A DNA stretch of 64,000 bases from Roseibium aggregatum (GTDB taxonomy: Bacteria; Pseudomonadota; Alphaproteobacteria; Rhizobiales; Stappiaceae), in the NCBI RefSeq assembly GCF_017309185.1, contig NZ_JAEKJZ010000003.1, positions 372,001 through 436,000 of the forward strand, read 5' to 3'. Numbering within the stretch: the first letter of the stretch is position 1; each line of letters starts with the position of its first letter. The position numbers and the translations under genes were made by a program. This document shows positions 8,567 to 17,239 of the stretch, piece by piece. The notes below the pieces were generated by a model. It had not been told where the DNA came from. It saw only the letters and a program-made list of their open reading frames with translations, and made no database searches.

Positions 8567-9145
8567 TCAGCGCGAGATGCTGCCCTGACGCACGACCGGA
8601 CCCCAGGGGGTTCGCCGGACAACGGTTCCCGTGCAGGTGCCATTGCTGCACTGCCCGACCGCGGCGCGGCCGGGACGCACGGCGACACCGGCGCAACCGT
8701 TGCCGTTACACGCGGCGGCAGCGCCCGCGGGCGCCCGGTAATAGGTGTTCCAGCTGGCATACCAGGGCCGGCCGACGTAATAGGTGTTCCAGTAGGCCCT
8801 GTTGAAGGTGACGACCGCCAGTCCGACGGCGGGCGCGACCGCGGGTGTGACCACGACCGTCTGGCCCTGATAGGTGACCTGAATGTAGCTGGCGGAAACC
8901 CAGCCCCGGTCCGGCCCGAAGCCGACGTCGCACCATGTGGTGCCGGCGGTGCAGCCATAGATCACCACCGAAGCGCTTCCGGGAAGAACCCGGACAACGG
9001 GATAATGGGTGCCCGGCCCCGCCCGCATGTTCAGATCGGTCATGACAACCGCGGTTGCGGCGGATGCCCCGGTGGGGGCAAATGCGGTCAGGCTCAGGAG
9101 GACCAGGGTCGCGGCGGCAAGCGATAATCGTTTTATACTACGCAT
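8567..9145 (-). CDS. Exported bacterial SH3-domain protein
   Basis: A 192-aa protein with a signal peptide over residues 1-29 (ending ASAA). A bacterial SH3 domain covers about 30-90: VVMTDLNMRAGPGTHYPVV is the family opening and GWVSASYIQ the end. The last 100 residues are Tyr/Trp/Ala-rich (NRAYWNTYYVGRPWYASWNTYY) and end in a cysteine-containing tail. The ATG at 9145 was chosen because GGAG lies seven bases upstream and it sits directly before the signal peptide; the longer open frame adds 21 unlikely residues. SH3b domains commonly bind cell-wall peptides, in keeping with the envelope theme of this region. Confidence 0.8.
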   Translation of the reverse strand: MRSIKRLSLAAATLVLLSLTAFAPTGASAATAVVMTDLNMRAGPGTHYPVVRVLPGSASVVIYGCTAGTTWCDVGFGPDRGWVSASYIQVTYQGQTVVVTPAVAPAVGLAVVTFNRAYWNTYYVGRPWYASWNTYYRAPAGAAAACNGNGCAGVAVRPGRAAVGQCSNGTCTGTVVRRTPWGPVVRQGSISR

Positions 9146-9283
9146 GAACAATCTCCGTTCAGAAAAGACTACCCTGTGTCCTAGGTAGGAAGCCGTCGTA
9201 ACCGGCATGCAAACGGCGCGTGTCGAAATGTTTCGATTTGTAAAAAGGCGCTGGAGATCGCGCGGCGCGCCGCATCGAACCGG

Positions 9284-10648
9284 TTACGGAATGTAGAGAG
9301 GGACCGTCAGGCTTGCCCGGCCGCCGTCCGGGTGGTTGGACAGCTCGATTTGTCCGCCATGGGCCTCGGCCAGCGTTACGGCGACGGACAGACCGAGACC
9401 GGCGCCGCCGGTGTTTCGGGCGCGGGAAGGCTCGGCGCGCACGAAAGGCTCGAGAAGCAGGTCTGCTTCGTCCGGATTGAAGCCCGGACCGCGGTCGTCG
9501 ACCTGAACCGTCGCGGTCTCGTGGTCGCGCAGAAGCGTTACCTTCGCGGATGTGCCGTATTTGACGGCATTCTCGATCAGGTTCGTCAGAATTCGGCGCA
9601 ACGCCAGCCGGTCGCCCAGGATCATGGCCTCTACCGGCGCGGCCCGGCTGTCGAACGTGACGTCCAGGCCGACGGACTTCAGATCGGAGATTTCCGGCGG
9701 CAGCCACTCGACCAGATCCAGCATTTGCCGGTCCAGGGCGCCGAAGCCGGCTTTTGTGGTCAGCAGTGCGTTGTCCAGCAAACCGATCATGTCGTTGATG
9801 TCGGCAATGGCCCGTTCCCGTTCGAATTCGTCGGGAAGAGCCTCCACCCGCAGGCGAAGGCGGGTCGCGAAGCTGCGCACGTCGTGCTGAATGCCGCCGA
9901 TCAGCGCCATGCGCGAGCGCGTGAGGGCCTGCAACCGGGTCTGAAGCGTGTCGAATGCCCGGCGCAGGGTTTTGATCTCGGGTGTTGTGGTGTGGAATTT
10001 CGGCAGGTCCACTTTCTCTCCGGCCGGATCGATTCTTTCGACCGCAGCGGCGAGTTTTTTCAGCGGGTTGATTTCCCGGTGAAACAACAGGAAGGCAAGG
10101 AAGGCGAAAACGGTGCCGACGATACCAGCCCCGAGGCCCGCGGGGAGCCCGAAGGGTGTCACGACGAGGGGGACGTTGGAGCTGGCGATCAGAACGGTGC
10201 CATCCTCCATGGCGATCCAGAAGCTCAGGGCGCGGGCCGGCGGGCTCATCGACCTCACCTGCCGGATGGCGACCCAGAAGGGTTCCCTCAACATGCCCTT
10301 CAGGCTGATCTCGACATGGAGCAGACGTTCGCCGAGCACGGCGGAATAGGGAGCGCCGATCGGGTCGTTGACCAGTTCGCCCGCGTCTTCCGCCGGAACG
10401 GCCTTTTCGGCCGGAACGACCTCAAGCTTCAGAAAAGACGACTGGATGGCCTGGAGAACGGCGTCTCTTTCGTCGGGCGGGACCTGCTCGATCAGGTTGA
10501 CGATGGCCGCGAGCTTTTCCGGAGAGGGATTGATCTCGTCTCCGGATAGATCGTTTTTCATATAGTAATGGGCGATCACCAGGGTCCAGAAAGCCAGGAA
10601 AAGGCTCAGGAAGATCAGCAAGAACCGGAATGTCAGACTGACGCCCAC
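9284..10648 (-). CDS. Sensor histidine kinase
   Basis: A 454-aa membrane kinase. TM1 is about residues 7-27 and TM2 about 160-190, bracketing a periplasmic sensor of about 130 residues; a HAMP-like segment follows. The H-box is IQHDVRSF with His255. The ATPase domain shows LTNLIENAVKYG (N box), VDDRGPGF (G1) and GGAGLGLSVA (G2). It follows the response regulator gene by ten bases, so the two form an operon and should be cognate. The layout is EnvZ-like, with the regulator first. The stimulus is unknown. Confidence 0.88.
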   Translation of the reverse strand: MGVSLTFRFLLIFLSLFLAFWTLVIAHYYMKNDLSGDEINPSPEKLAAIVNLIEQVPPDERDAVLQAIQSSFLKLEVVPAEKAVPAEDAGELVNDPIGAPYSAVLGERLLHVEISLKGMLREPFWVAIRQVRSMSPPARALSFWIAMEDGTVLIASSNVPLVVTPFGLPAGLGAGIVGTVFAFLAFLLFHREINPLKKLAAAVERIDPAGEKVDLPKFHTTTPEIKTLRRAFDTLQTRLQALTRSRMALIGGIQHDVRSFATRLRLRVEALPDEFERERAIADINDMIGLLDNALLTTKAGFGALDRQMLDLVEWLPPEISDLKSVGLDVTFDSRAAPVEAMILGDRLALRRILTNLIENAVKYGTSAKVTLLRDHETATVQVDDRGPGFNPDEADLLLEPFVRAEPSRARNTGGAGLGLSVAVTLAEAHGGQIELSNHPDGGRASLTVPLYIP

Positions 10649-10658
10649 GGCTCCGGCC

Positions 10659-11375
10659 CTAACTGATCTGCTTTACGTTGGCGGTGAAGAGATACCCCCC
10701 GTTGCGGATCGTCGAAATCAGATTGCAGCCGGGCTTCAGGTTCTCCAGTTTCTTGCGCAGCCGGGACACCAGAATGTCGACCGTCCGGTCCAGGGGATCG
10801 GCCATTCTGCGATGCGTCCAGTCGAGTATCTGGTCGCGGGACAGAACCCGCCTCGGGCGCAGCACGAAGCAGGAAAGCAGTTCGAACTCGGCACCGGTCA
10901 GTGGAACCAGTTCGCCGAGGTCGGTCTGAAGCTGGCGCGCATCGAGGTCGGCTATAAAGCCTTCGAAGGAAAACCGCCTTGAAAGCTGCTGGTGCTGTTG
11001 AGGACCCGTGCGGCGCAAGAGCGCGCGGATGCGTGCCAGAAGTTCGCGCGGCGAGAACGGCTTGACCACATAGTCGTCCGCGCCGATTTCCAGCCCGACA
11101 ACCCGGTCGGTCTCGTCGCCCTTGGCGGATAGCAGGACGATCGGAACGTTCTGGTCGGAGCGCAGGCGGCGGCAGATCGAGAGGCCGTCCTCGCCGGGCA
11201 GCATGAGGTCGAGCACGACCACATCGGGGCGCAGTCTCTCCAGAACAGTGTCCATCTCGCGGCCGTCTCCGGCCAGTTCTACCTCAAAGCCTTCACCGCG
11301 CAGAAAACCGGCGATCAACCGGCGTATCTCCGGATCGTCATCGACAATCAGAACCGTCTTTTTTTCAATGTCCAT
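10659..11375 (-). CDS. OmpR/PhoB-family response regulator
   Basis: A 238-aa regulator. The receiver domain has the acidic pocket DDD (12-14), phospho-acceptor Asp56 in VVLDLMLPG, and the conserved Lys in VVKPFSPREL. The C-terminal winged-helix DNA-binding domain includes LTGAEFELLSCFVLRPRRVLSRDQIL and DRTVDILVSRLRKKLE. I chose the ATG at 11375 (MDIEKKTV) because the receiver fold begins there; an in-frame ATG at 11417 would add 14 residues. Neither has a strong ribosome-binding site. It probably controls its own operon and envelope genes, which is inferred only from the family. Confidence 0.88.
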   Translation of the reverse strand: MDIEKKTVLIVDDDPEIRRLIAGFLRGEGFEVELAGDGREMDTVLERLRPDVVVLDLMLPGEDGLSICRRLRSDQNVPIVLLSAKGDETDRVVGLEIGADDYVVKPFSPRELLARIRALLRRTGPQQHQQLSRRFSFEGFIADLDARQLQTDLGELVPLTGAEFELLSCFVLRPRRVLSRDQILDWTHRRMADPLDRTVDILVSRLRKKLENLKPGCNLISTIRNGGYLFTANVKQIS

Positions 11376-11406
11376 GAGCGTAGATGGGCATTTCGGATCT
11401 TGAAAA

Positions 11407-11874
11407 TCAACTGTCATGCTTGTTGCCGGATCGAGCTTGGGCGGAAAACGCCAGACGGCATTTGCCGCCATACGCCGGGGATGCCCCGGTGCGGAGACCT
11501 GAACAATGGTTTGCGCCGAGAGACGCTTCGTCAGGAAACGTCTCCCGGAACCGGGGTTCCTTAGTGACGGGCGCAAGACGCTGGCGGTGATCGTGCTGTC
11601 CGCCGGGCAGGTCTGGCTGTCGTGGAAAGGAAGACGTTCGGCAGAAACTGTCGCCGGTCAACTGGTCGGACAGGCAGATCGTATAGCCGGCCTCGTCAAG
11701 GAAGAACGCCGCGCATACTTCGAGGGCGGAAACGTCTCCGGGCAGGCAGATCTCCGTTACGGGCCCCGTTTCCGGTACGGGTTCGGCCTTGGGGTGTTCA
11801 GCGATGCTCGGCGAAGGAAGAAGAATGCCGGTCAGAGCGAACATGAAGATGGCGCATAGGGATTTGGAGGTCAT
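11407..11874 (-). CDS. Possible small Cys-containing secreted protein (doubtful)
   Basis: An open frame of 155 codons that begins with a convincing signal peptide (about residues 1-25, ending PSIA). A short Cys-rich segment follows (EICLPGD, EVCAAFF, TICLSD, DSFC). Beyond about residue 80 the sequence becomes His/Arg/Pro-rich and does not look like a folded protein, so the true product may be shorter or frameshifted. No ribosome-binding site is visible. It lies upstream of the two-component pair on the same strand. No family recognised. Confidence 0.35.
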   Translation of the reverse strand: MTSKSLCAIFMFALTGILLPSPSIAEHPKAEPVPETGPVTEICLPGDVSALEVCAAFFLDEAGYTICLSDQLTGDSFCRTSSFPRQPDLPGGQHDHRQRLAPVTKEPRFRETFPDEASLGANHCSGLRTGASPAYGGKCRLAFSAQARSGNKHDS

Positions 11875-12248
11875 GCAACTGGTCTTTTGCTCATCGATAG
11901 GGTCCAGCCGTCTGCGTTGCGCAAGACGCCGTGAGGTTTCGCTGGTCTAGGTAATGACACGAGGTGAACCAACTTCATCGGAAGTTCCGGCCGAGGGAGA
12001 ATTGCGGTTGTCTGAGCCAATATCGGGACTGTTGTTGGCCGATGTTTTTCCGGTCTGTGCCGTTTTGTTGCAAAATGTTGCTCGGCAACCGGAGCGGCCG
12101 ATTCTGAAAAACCGGCGTTGCCGAAAACATACGCCGGACGTGATGCTCCAGCGGGCTGTTGAAATAAATTTCAGTGTGTCTCCCAGGGTCTCCGCTTACG
12201 CAATGTCTGGGGGGACACTTCCGGGAGGCCTGTTTTCTCGACTTCCTG
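11875..12248. other. Intergenic region between the two-component locus and flgL
   Basis: A 374-base stretch without a supportable gene. It holds the putative 3'-end hairpin of the flagellar operon (12176-12218, listed separately) and the upstream region of the small secreted frame. I see no tRNA-like or repeat structure in the rest. Confidence 0.5.
12176..12218 (-). terminator. Candidate terminator of the flagellar operon
   Basis: GTGTCTCCC (12176-12184) pairs with GGGGGACAC (12210-12218) around a 25-base loop. On the minus strand it lies about 30 bases after the flgL stop and is followed by an AT-rich stretch (AAATTTATTT). The long loop makes it a weak prediction. Confidence 0.4.
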
Positions 12249-13145
12249 CTAGAACAGGTAATCCAGAACGGACATGTCGTTCAGCGAGCCGAGCGCGGCG
12301 TAGCTCGCCTCGAGCTGGACCTCGTAGTTGGAAGCCTCGACAATCAGGACCGCGATATCCGCGGACCCCAGTTCCGTGATCATTTCCTCGGCGCTGGCGA
12401 TGTAGTTCTGCTCGGAGGATATGAAGGATTCCAGACTGGAGGCTGAGGCGGAACTCATGCTTTGCAGGGCAATGATGCCGTCCTGCGCGCTGACCAGCAG
12501 GTCGGCCAGGGCCTCCATGTCGTCCAGGGACAGCGTATCGGCGGTCGCCATGTAGGAGAGCGCGCGCATGGCCTCCTCGATCGCGTCCGCGTTGCCGGTT
12601 ACCCCGTAGTCCAGCGTCCGGTCGGTGCTGAGGCGGACGGATTGAACGTAGTCGTCGCCGGTATAGTAGTCGGTGTTGACGGTGGTCAGATCGTCGGCTT
12701 CATAGGTTGTCAGGTCCACCGGAGGGGTCTGGGTGTTGCTGCCGGCGAAGAGATACCGGCCCGCGAGCTGCGTGTTCAGGAGGTCGGTCATGTCTTCGAG
12801 GTAGTTCTCGGCGATCAGCTGCAGGCTGGTCAGGTCGTCTTCCTCCACGACGCCGGTGACCTCCGCGCGCATGGACGTCAGGATATCGCTCACGCCACCC
12901 AGAACGGAATAGGTCATCTCGACCCGGGCGAGCGCGTCCTCGGCGACGGAGACGGCCGCTTCCGACCGGGCCAGGGAAACTTCCAGGTCGACCAGCGTCG
13001 CCGCGTCGTTGCCGAGCCCGGCATAGTCGGAGGAGAGAACACCGCTCGACTGCTGTTCCTGGTTCTGCGCGAGTTTGGCTTCCGTCCTGAGCGCGTTTTG
13101 CAGGATCGTCGACGACTGGCTGAATGTGGCGACACGCATGACCAT
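12249..13145 (-). CDS. flgL: Flagellar hook-associated protein 3 (hook-filament junction)
   Basis: A 298-aa flagellin-like junction protein. The N-terminal helix (MRVATFSQSSTILQNALRTE) and the LAGRYLFAGSNTQTPPV motif at about 160 are typical of FlgL. The C-terminal coiled helix (SSLESFISSEQNYIASAEEMITELGSAD) completes the D0/D1 pairing. FlgL joins FlgK to the first flagellin subunits outside the cell. The ATG at 13145 follows AGGAGG at seven bases. It lies 11 bases after flgK and is last in the operon. Like its neighbours it is rich in Asp/Glu/Ser/Thr and poor in Lys. Confidence 0.9.
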   Translation of the reverse strand: MVMRVATFSQSSTILQNALRTEAKLAQNQEQQSSGVLSSDYAGLGNDAATLVDLEVSLARSEAAVSVAEDALARVEMTYSVLGGVSDILTSMRAEVTGVVEEDDLTSLQLIAENYLEDMTDLLNTQLAGRYLFAGSNTQTPPVDLTTYEADDLTTVNTDYYTGDDYVQSVRLSTDRTLDYGVTGNADAIEEAMRALSYMATADTLSLDDMEALADLLVSAQDGIIALQSMSSASASSLESFISSEQNYIASAEEMITELGSADIAVLIVEASNYEVQLEASYAALGSLNDMSVLDYLF

Positions 13146-13156
13146 CTCGGGTCCTC

Positions 13157-14500
13157 CTATTGGACTGCTTCGAGGAGGTCGTCGAACATTTCCTGGACGA
13201 CGCTCAAAAGGGTCGAGGCGACGGAGTAAAGCTGCTCCAGTTCCGACAGGCGCGTCAGTTCCTCGTCCACGTTGACGCCGTAGGTCGAGGTGATCGTGTC
13301 AGTGACCGTGGTCAGTTCGGATTCCGCTATTTCAAGCTGGGTCTGTGAGGCGTTCGTTTTCACCACGGCATCGGCCAGAATGTCGTTTGCGTAGTCGGCG
13401 AAGGTCATGTCGCCGGCCGCCAGATTTCCGGCCGCGTCGAAGCTTGCTCCGGTCTGCAGGGCGTCCAGGAGGTCGTAGGCGACTTCGGACGGCAGGGTGT
13501 TGCCGAGAAGCTCCGTTGGGTCCGCTTTGACCGTGCCGCTGACGGCGATGTCCGAGGCGCCGGTTCCGGTCAAAAGGCCTGGGGTGATCGCGTTCAGGCT
13601 GTCGATGAAGGTCGTTGCCAGTTCGTCCAGCATGTCCTGGTAGGCGGGCAGGGTTTCGTCGCGCAATTCGATAAGGGCTCCGAGCTTGCCGTTGTCCAGC
13701 TCGCCGGTGATGTCGGATCCGTTGACGGACACGGTGGTCTTGCCGTCCGCATCGGTGTCTGTCGACAGAAGATGGGCGGCGTCGCCGACCAGCACCTGAC
13801 CGCTCGACGTGTAGACCTTGACCGTGCCGTCGTCGGCCCGGAAGGTGGTGATTTCCATCTGTTCGGACAGGGTTACGAGCGCGACGTTGAGTTCGTCCTC
13901 CAGGTCCGCCGTGCTGACGCCACGCGCGGCGGCGGTTTCGATCTGCTCGTTGAGTGAATCGATGGTCGCAATCGCCTCGTTGGCGGCAGTCACGGCATCG
14001 CCGATTTCCTCGTCCGCCTGATCGATCTGCTCCTGGATGCCGGACGACAGGCTGTTCATCTGCGACGTGACGTCTTCAAGGGCCGAGACCGCCGCGCTCG
14101 CAAGGCTCTCGCTTTCCGGTGTCTCGGCGAGTTCGGTCAGAGCGCTTTCCAAATCGGCGATGGAGTTGGCAAGCGAACTGCCGTCGCCGTCGTCGCCGGT
14201 CGTCTGGCCGAGGGACTGCTGCAGGGCGTCGAGATAGTCCGCCGTGACGGTGGCGCCCGCCGTGTCGCTGGTCGCGCCGAGCAGGTCCTCCAGTAGATAC
14301 TTGCTGACGCTGGAGGAAATGCCGGTGACGGCGACGCCGGCTCCGTAACCGAGCGTGGACTGGGAGGCAACCGTCGCCGATTTCGCGGTGTAGCCATCGG
14401 TATCGGCATTGGCGATGTTGGCGGAGGCGACAGACACCTGGACCTGGGTCGCCCTAAGCGAGCTTGCCGCGATATAGGACGCTGCGTTGAGGCTGGTCAT
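13157..14500 (-). CDS. flgK: Flagellar hook-associated protein 1
   Basis: A 447-aa axial protein. The N-terminus has the rod/hook-family helix ending ASANIANADTDGYTAKSA, and the signature LNEQIETAAARGVSTADLEDELNVALVTLSEQ at about 185-215 is characteristic of FlgK. The C-terminal helix (LSELEQLYSVASTLLSVVQEMFDDLLEAVQ) is the matching D0 strand. FlgK forms the first junction ring on the hook. It lies between the FlgN-like chaperone, its expected export partner, and flgL. The length is at the short end for the family. Confidence 0.92.
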   Translation of the reverse strand: MTSLNAASYIAASSLRATQVQVSVASANIANADTDGYTAKSATVASQSTLGYGAGVAVTGISSSVSKYLLEDLLGATSDTAGATVTADYLDALQQSLGQTTGDDGDGSSLANSIADLESALTELAETPESESLASAAVSALEDVTSQMNSLSSGIQEQIDQADEEIGDAVTAANEAIATIDSLNEQIETAAARGVSTADLEDELNVALVTLSEQMEITTFRADDGTVKVYTSSGQVLVGDAAHLLSTDTDADGKTTVSVNGSDITGELDNGKLGALIELRDETLPAYQDMLDELATTFIDSLNAITPGLLTGTGASDIAVSGTVKADPTELLGNTLPSEVAYDLLDALQTGASFDAAGNLAAGDMTFADYANDILADAVVKTNASQTQLEIAESELTTVTDTITSTYGVNVDEELTRLSELEQLYSVASTLLSVVQEMFDDLLEAVQ

Positions 14501-14530
14501 GAGACGGTCTCCCTCCTGGGTATCGCCGGG

Positions 14531-15031
14531 TCAGGCCTCGTAGCGCGGGCCGACCGAAACAGGGTGGGAGGGCGTCGCGCCATACCCGCCCCTGCTGTCG
14601 TAGCCGGTGTTGGCGGCCTGCTTTTCCCGGATTGCCCGCATGATCGTTTCGACCCGGCGCCGGCTGGCTGTCAGGGCGCGGACGAGGTTCTGGCTGTTCG
14701 AGGACAAGGCAAGCGTCAGCCGTTCGTTGCTCATCTGCAGTTCGGTGAACTTTTTCGGCGACGCCAGCAGGAAGATGTTGCTCTGGGCCTTGAACTGTTT
14801 GAGGAACGTCTCCATTTCGCCGACCAGTTTGCGTTTGCATTCCAGAAGGTCATCGATCGTGGCCGGCCGGCCGCTTGCCAATCTGCGGTTTTCCTCTTCC
14901 GTGATCGCGAGAAGGTCCTCCGAAACCCTGATGGCGTTGTCGATGACGGACTCGACCTTCGCGATGTCGGCCGGAGACAGCAGGACCTTGACGCTCTTCT
15001 CCGACTTCCGCTTTTGAGGTTTCGCTGACAT
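14531..15031 (-). CDS. flgN: FlgN-like flagellar export chaperone
   Basis: A 166-aa helical protein starting at the ATG at 15031, two bases after the stop of the preceding small gene, with AGGAAAG upstream. Long amphipathic helices (IAKVESVIDNAIRVSEDLLAI, IDDLLECKRKLVGEMETF) and the LSSNSQNLVRALTASRRRVETIMRAI segment match FlgN, the chaperone for FlgK and FlgL. Position directly before flgK supports this. The last 20 residues are Gly/Pro/Tyr-rich and probably disordered. Similarity is by pattern and context only, so the name is moderately secure. Confidence 0.7.
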   Translation of the reverse strand: MSAKPQKRKSEKSVKVLLSPADIAKVESVIDNAIRVSEDLLAITEEENRRLASGRPATIDDLLECKRKLVGEMETFLKQFKAQSNIFLLASPKKFTELQMSNERLTLALSSNSQNLVRALTASRRRVETIMRAIREKQAANTGYDSRGGYGATPSHPVSVGPRYEA

Positions 15032-15033
15032 TC

Positions 15034-15291
15034 TCACTTTCCTTGTGTCTTCAATGCTTGCGCCGTTCTGGCGTAGACGTTGACGGCCTGGCTTACTGCA
15101 GTGGACCGGGACATCTGGCTTCCGGCCTCCGCCTGTTTTTCCCGCATGTGGCGGATCAGGTCCTGCAGGTTCCTCTTGGCAACGAGCAGCTTGAGCTTCG
15201 TGGCCGGAGAGCGGGGCTCCGCCTCCAGCCTGCGGATTTCCTGTTTGAGACGGCGGTGCTTTTCCCGGCACGCCTTGAGATCGCCGGACAT
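15034..15291 (-). CDS. Small basic helical protein in the flagellar operon, unknown function
   Basis: An 85-aa protein unusually rich in Lys and Arg (CREKHRRLKQEIRRLEAE, ATKLKLLVAKRNLQDLIRHMREKQAEAG), predicted to be two helices or a short coiled coil. It is set tightly between flgE (5-base gap) and flgN (2-base gap), so it is almost certainly translated. The basic charge contrasts with the very acidic axial proteins around it, which could let it bind them or the export apparatus. FliJ- or FlgN-type small chaperones are possible relatives, but I recognise no motif. Confidence 0.6.
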   Translation of the reverse strand: MSGDLKACREKHRRLKQEIRRLEAEPRSPATKLKLLVAKRNLQDLIRHMREKQAEAGSQMSRSTAVSQAVNVYARTAQALKTQGK

Positions 15292-15296
15292 CGGCG

Positions 15297-16553
15297 TTAC
15301 CGGACCGCGTCGAGCAGCGTGTCGAACATGTCGTTGGCCGTGGACATGATCTGGGACGCGGCGGAGTATGCCTGCTGGGCCGACAGCATCTTGGAAAACT
15401 CGTCTCCCGTGTCCACCGTACTGGCCTCCAGCCAGCCGCCCTGGATCGTTCCGGCTCCGCCTTCGCCCGCCTCGTGCAGGGTCGCGTTGCCAGAGGTGGA
15501 GGAACGGGCGTAGATGCCGTCGCTCATTTCCTCCAGGCCGTCGGAGTTTCCGAATGTCGCGACAGGGATCTGGTAGATCGGGCGTTCCTCGCCATTGTCG
15601 AAATAGGCGATGACCATGCCGTCGTCGGAGATCTCGATGGAGCTGAGATTGCCGTAGGCCAGCCCGTCCTGGTCAATGGACTGGACGTCGATCGAGGGAT
15701 CGTCCGTTCCGGAGGAATACTGGGTCAGCCCGTTGGTGCTGCCCGCGTCGCCGAAGTCCACGCTGATCGAGCTGTCGTCGGCGCCCGTCGTCCAACTCTC
15801 GATGGTGAGTTCCGCAGGATCCGGGTTCGTCGAGGCGAGTGTGCCGTCCGCATTGAACGTCACTTCCACCGTCCCGGACGTGACGGTTCCGATTGTCGCA
15901 CCGGTGGAAGGAAGGGTCGGATCGGAGTAGCTGATTTCCCAGGTGTTTTCCGCGGTCTTCTCATAGGTCGCGGTCACCGTGCTCGTGGTCCCGAGGGAAT
16001 CGTAGACCTCGAACGTTGTCTCGAAAGTGTCGCCGATCTCGGCGTCGGCAGGAAGGTTGGCCTGGATCGCGACGCTTGAAGTCGCATCCACCGAGCTCTG
16101 GACGGAGTCCAGATCGATCGGTTCAAGGGCGTTCTCGCTGGTGCCGCCGATCGGATTTCCGTCCGAATCCGTTGCCCAGCCAAGAAGATAGTAATCGCCG
16201 TTGACCAGATAGCCGTCGCTGTCGACGGCGAATTCCCCGTTGCGGGTATAATAGGTCGAGGCGCCGTCGGAGGAGTCCGACACAATGAAGAAACCGTCTC
16301 CCTCGATGGCCAGGTGGGTGGCTTCCGTCGACTGAACGAGAAGGCCTTGCTGATCGACATTCGAGACCATGGTGGCTGAGACGCCGCCGCTCGAATTGGA
16401 ACCGCTCCCGGCGACTAGGCTTGAAAAGCTGGTTGAGGAGGATTTGTAACCGTTGGTCTGGGAATTCGCCAGATTGTCGGAGATGACGGAAAGCGCTGTG
16501 CTCTGCGCGGACAGCGCGGAGATGGACGCGTTGAGGGCTCCCTGCAAGCTCAT
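15297..16553 (-). CDS. flgE: Flagellar hook protein
   Basis: A 418-aa hook subunit. The N-terminus MSLQGALNASISALSAQSTAL followed by ISDNLANSQTNGYKSSSTSFS is the rod/hook-family signature. LAIEGDGFFIVSD and the TRNGEFAVDSDGYLVNGDYYLLGW segment are classic FlgE. The C-terminus DEFSKMLSAQQAYSAASQIMSTANDMFDTLLDAVR is the D0 helix. It polymerises outside the cell to make the hook. It is second in the operon after flgD, 11 bases downstream, matching the usual order. Length is normal for the family. Confidence 0.93.
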   Translation of the reverse strand: MSLQGALNASISALSAQSTALSVISDNLANSQTNGYKSSSTSFSSLVAGSGSNSSGGVSATMVSNVDQQGLLVQSTEATHLAIEGDGFFIVSDSSDGASTYYTRNGEFAVDSDGYLVNGDYYLLGWATDSDGNPIGGTSENALEPIDLDSVQSSVDATSSVAIQANLPADAEIGDTFETTFEVYDSLGTTSTVTATYEKTAENTWEISYSDPTLPSTGATIGTVTSGTVEVTFNADGTLASTNPDPAELTIESWTTGADDSSISVDFGDAGSTNGLTQYSSGTDDPSIDVQSIDQDGLAYGNLSSIEISDDGMVIAYFDNGEERPIYQIPVATFGNSDGLEEMSDGIYARSSTSGNATLHEAGEGGAGTIQGGWLEASTVDTGDEFSKMLSAQQAYSAASQIMSTANDMFDTLLDAVR

Positions 16554-16564
16554 GCCGGCCTCCC

Positions 16565-17239
16565 TTACTGCGTCGACTTGACGGCGAGGACGTTGTCCAG
16601 CAGGACGGACGCGTCGCCGATGCCCAGGACAGCGTCGTCACCGGAAGCGTCGATGGCGGTAACCTCGGCGATGACCGTGGTGGATCCCGAGACCTCGTTG
16701 CCGTCGGCGTCGTAGGCTTCAACCTGAATGGTGTACTGGCCGCCGTCTTCAAGCTGTTCCCCGTCCGAGGTCACGCCGTCCCAGGTGAAGGAATGTGCGC
16801 CGGAGCTGGTCTCGCCGCTTTCGCTGTAGACCGTGTTGCCGTCTTCATCGAGGATGCTGACGGTGACGGTTTCGGCTTCGCTGTCGAGCGAGTAGGACCA
16901 CTGGGCCTCGCCGTCCTGAAGTGATGTGGTATTGCCGACGGCCTCCACGGTCTGACCGAGGTAGCCGAGCCCTTGCGAGTTCATGTAGGTGGAAATCGTG
17001 TCGGTCAGCGTGGCGAGCTGGTCGGAAATCTCCGACTGGGTTTCGTAGCTCGCATAGGAGATCATCTGACCGATGTATTCGCTGGTGTCGGTCGGGTCGG
17101 TCGGATCCTGGTTCTGAAGCTGTTCTACCATCAACATCAGAAATTCATCGCTGTCGATGGAAGTTCTGGCTGCATCCTCAGTTGCTGACGATGTTGTGCT
17201 TGTTGTTGCGCTGTAAGAATTTAGCGTGGATATAGTCAT
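16565..17239 (-). CDS. flgD: Flagellar hook-capping scaffold protein
   Basis: A 224-aa protein. The FlgD N-terminal motif DEFLMLMVEQLQNQDPTDPTDTSEYIGQMISYASYE is present at about 30-65. It is followed by a beta-rich region with the FlgD Ig-like (FLN) fold, including GAHSFTWDGVTSDGEQLEDGGQYTIQVEA at about 145-175. FlgD caps the growing hook and is then discarded. It heads the flgD-flgE-x-flgN-flgK-flgL transcription unit after a 395-base spacer. The first 25 residues are Ser/Thr-rich and disordered, as usual. Confidence 0.92.
   Translation of the reverse strand: MTISTLNSYSATTSTTSSATEDAARTSIDSDEFLMLMVEQLQNQDPTDPTDTSEYIGQMISYASYETQSEISDQLATLTDTISTYMNSQGLGYLGQTVEAVGNTTSLQDGEAQWSYSLDSEAETVTVSILDEDGNTVYSESGETSSGAHSFTWDGVTSDGEQLEDGGQYTIQVEAYDADGNEVSGSTTVIAEVTAIDASGDDAVLGIGDASVLLDNVLAVKSTQ

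Noticed and set aside
161..9145. Defence island with CRISPR or gasdermin
   Set aside because: All three caspases carry export signals and there are no cas, gasdermin, STAND or nuclease genes near, so a standard phage-defence reading is not supported.
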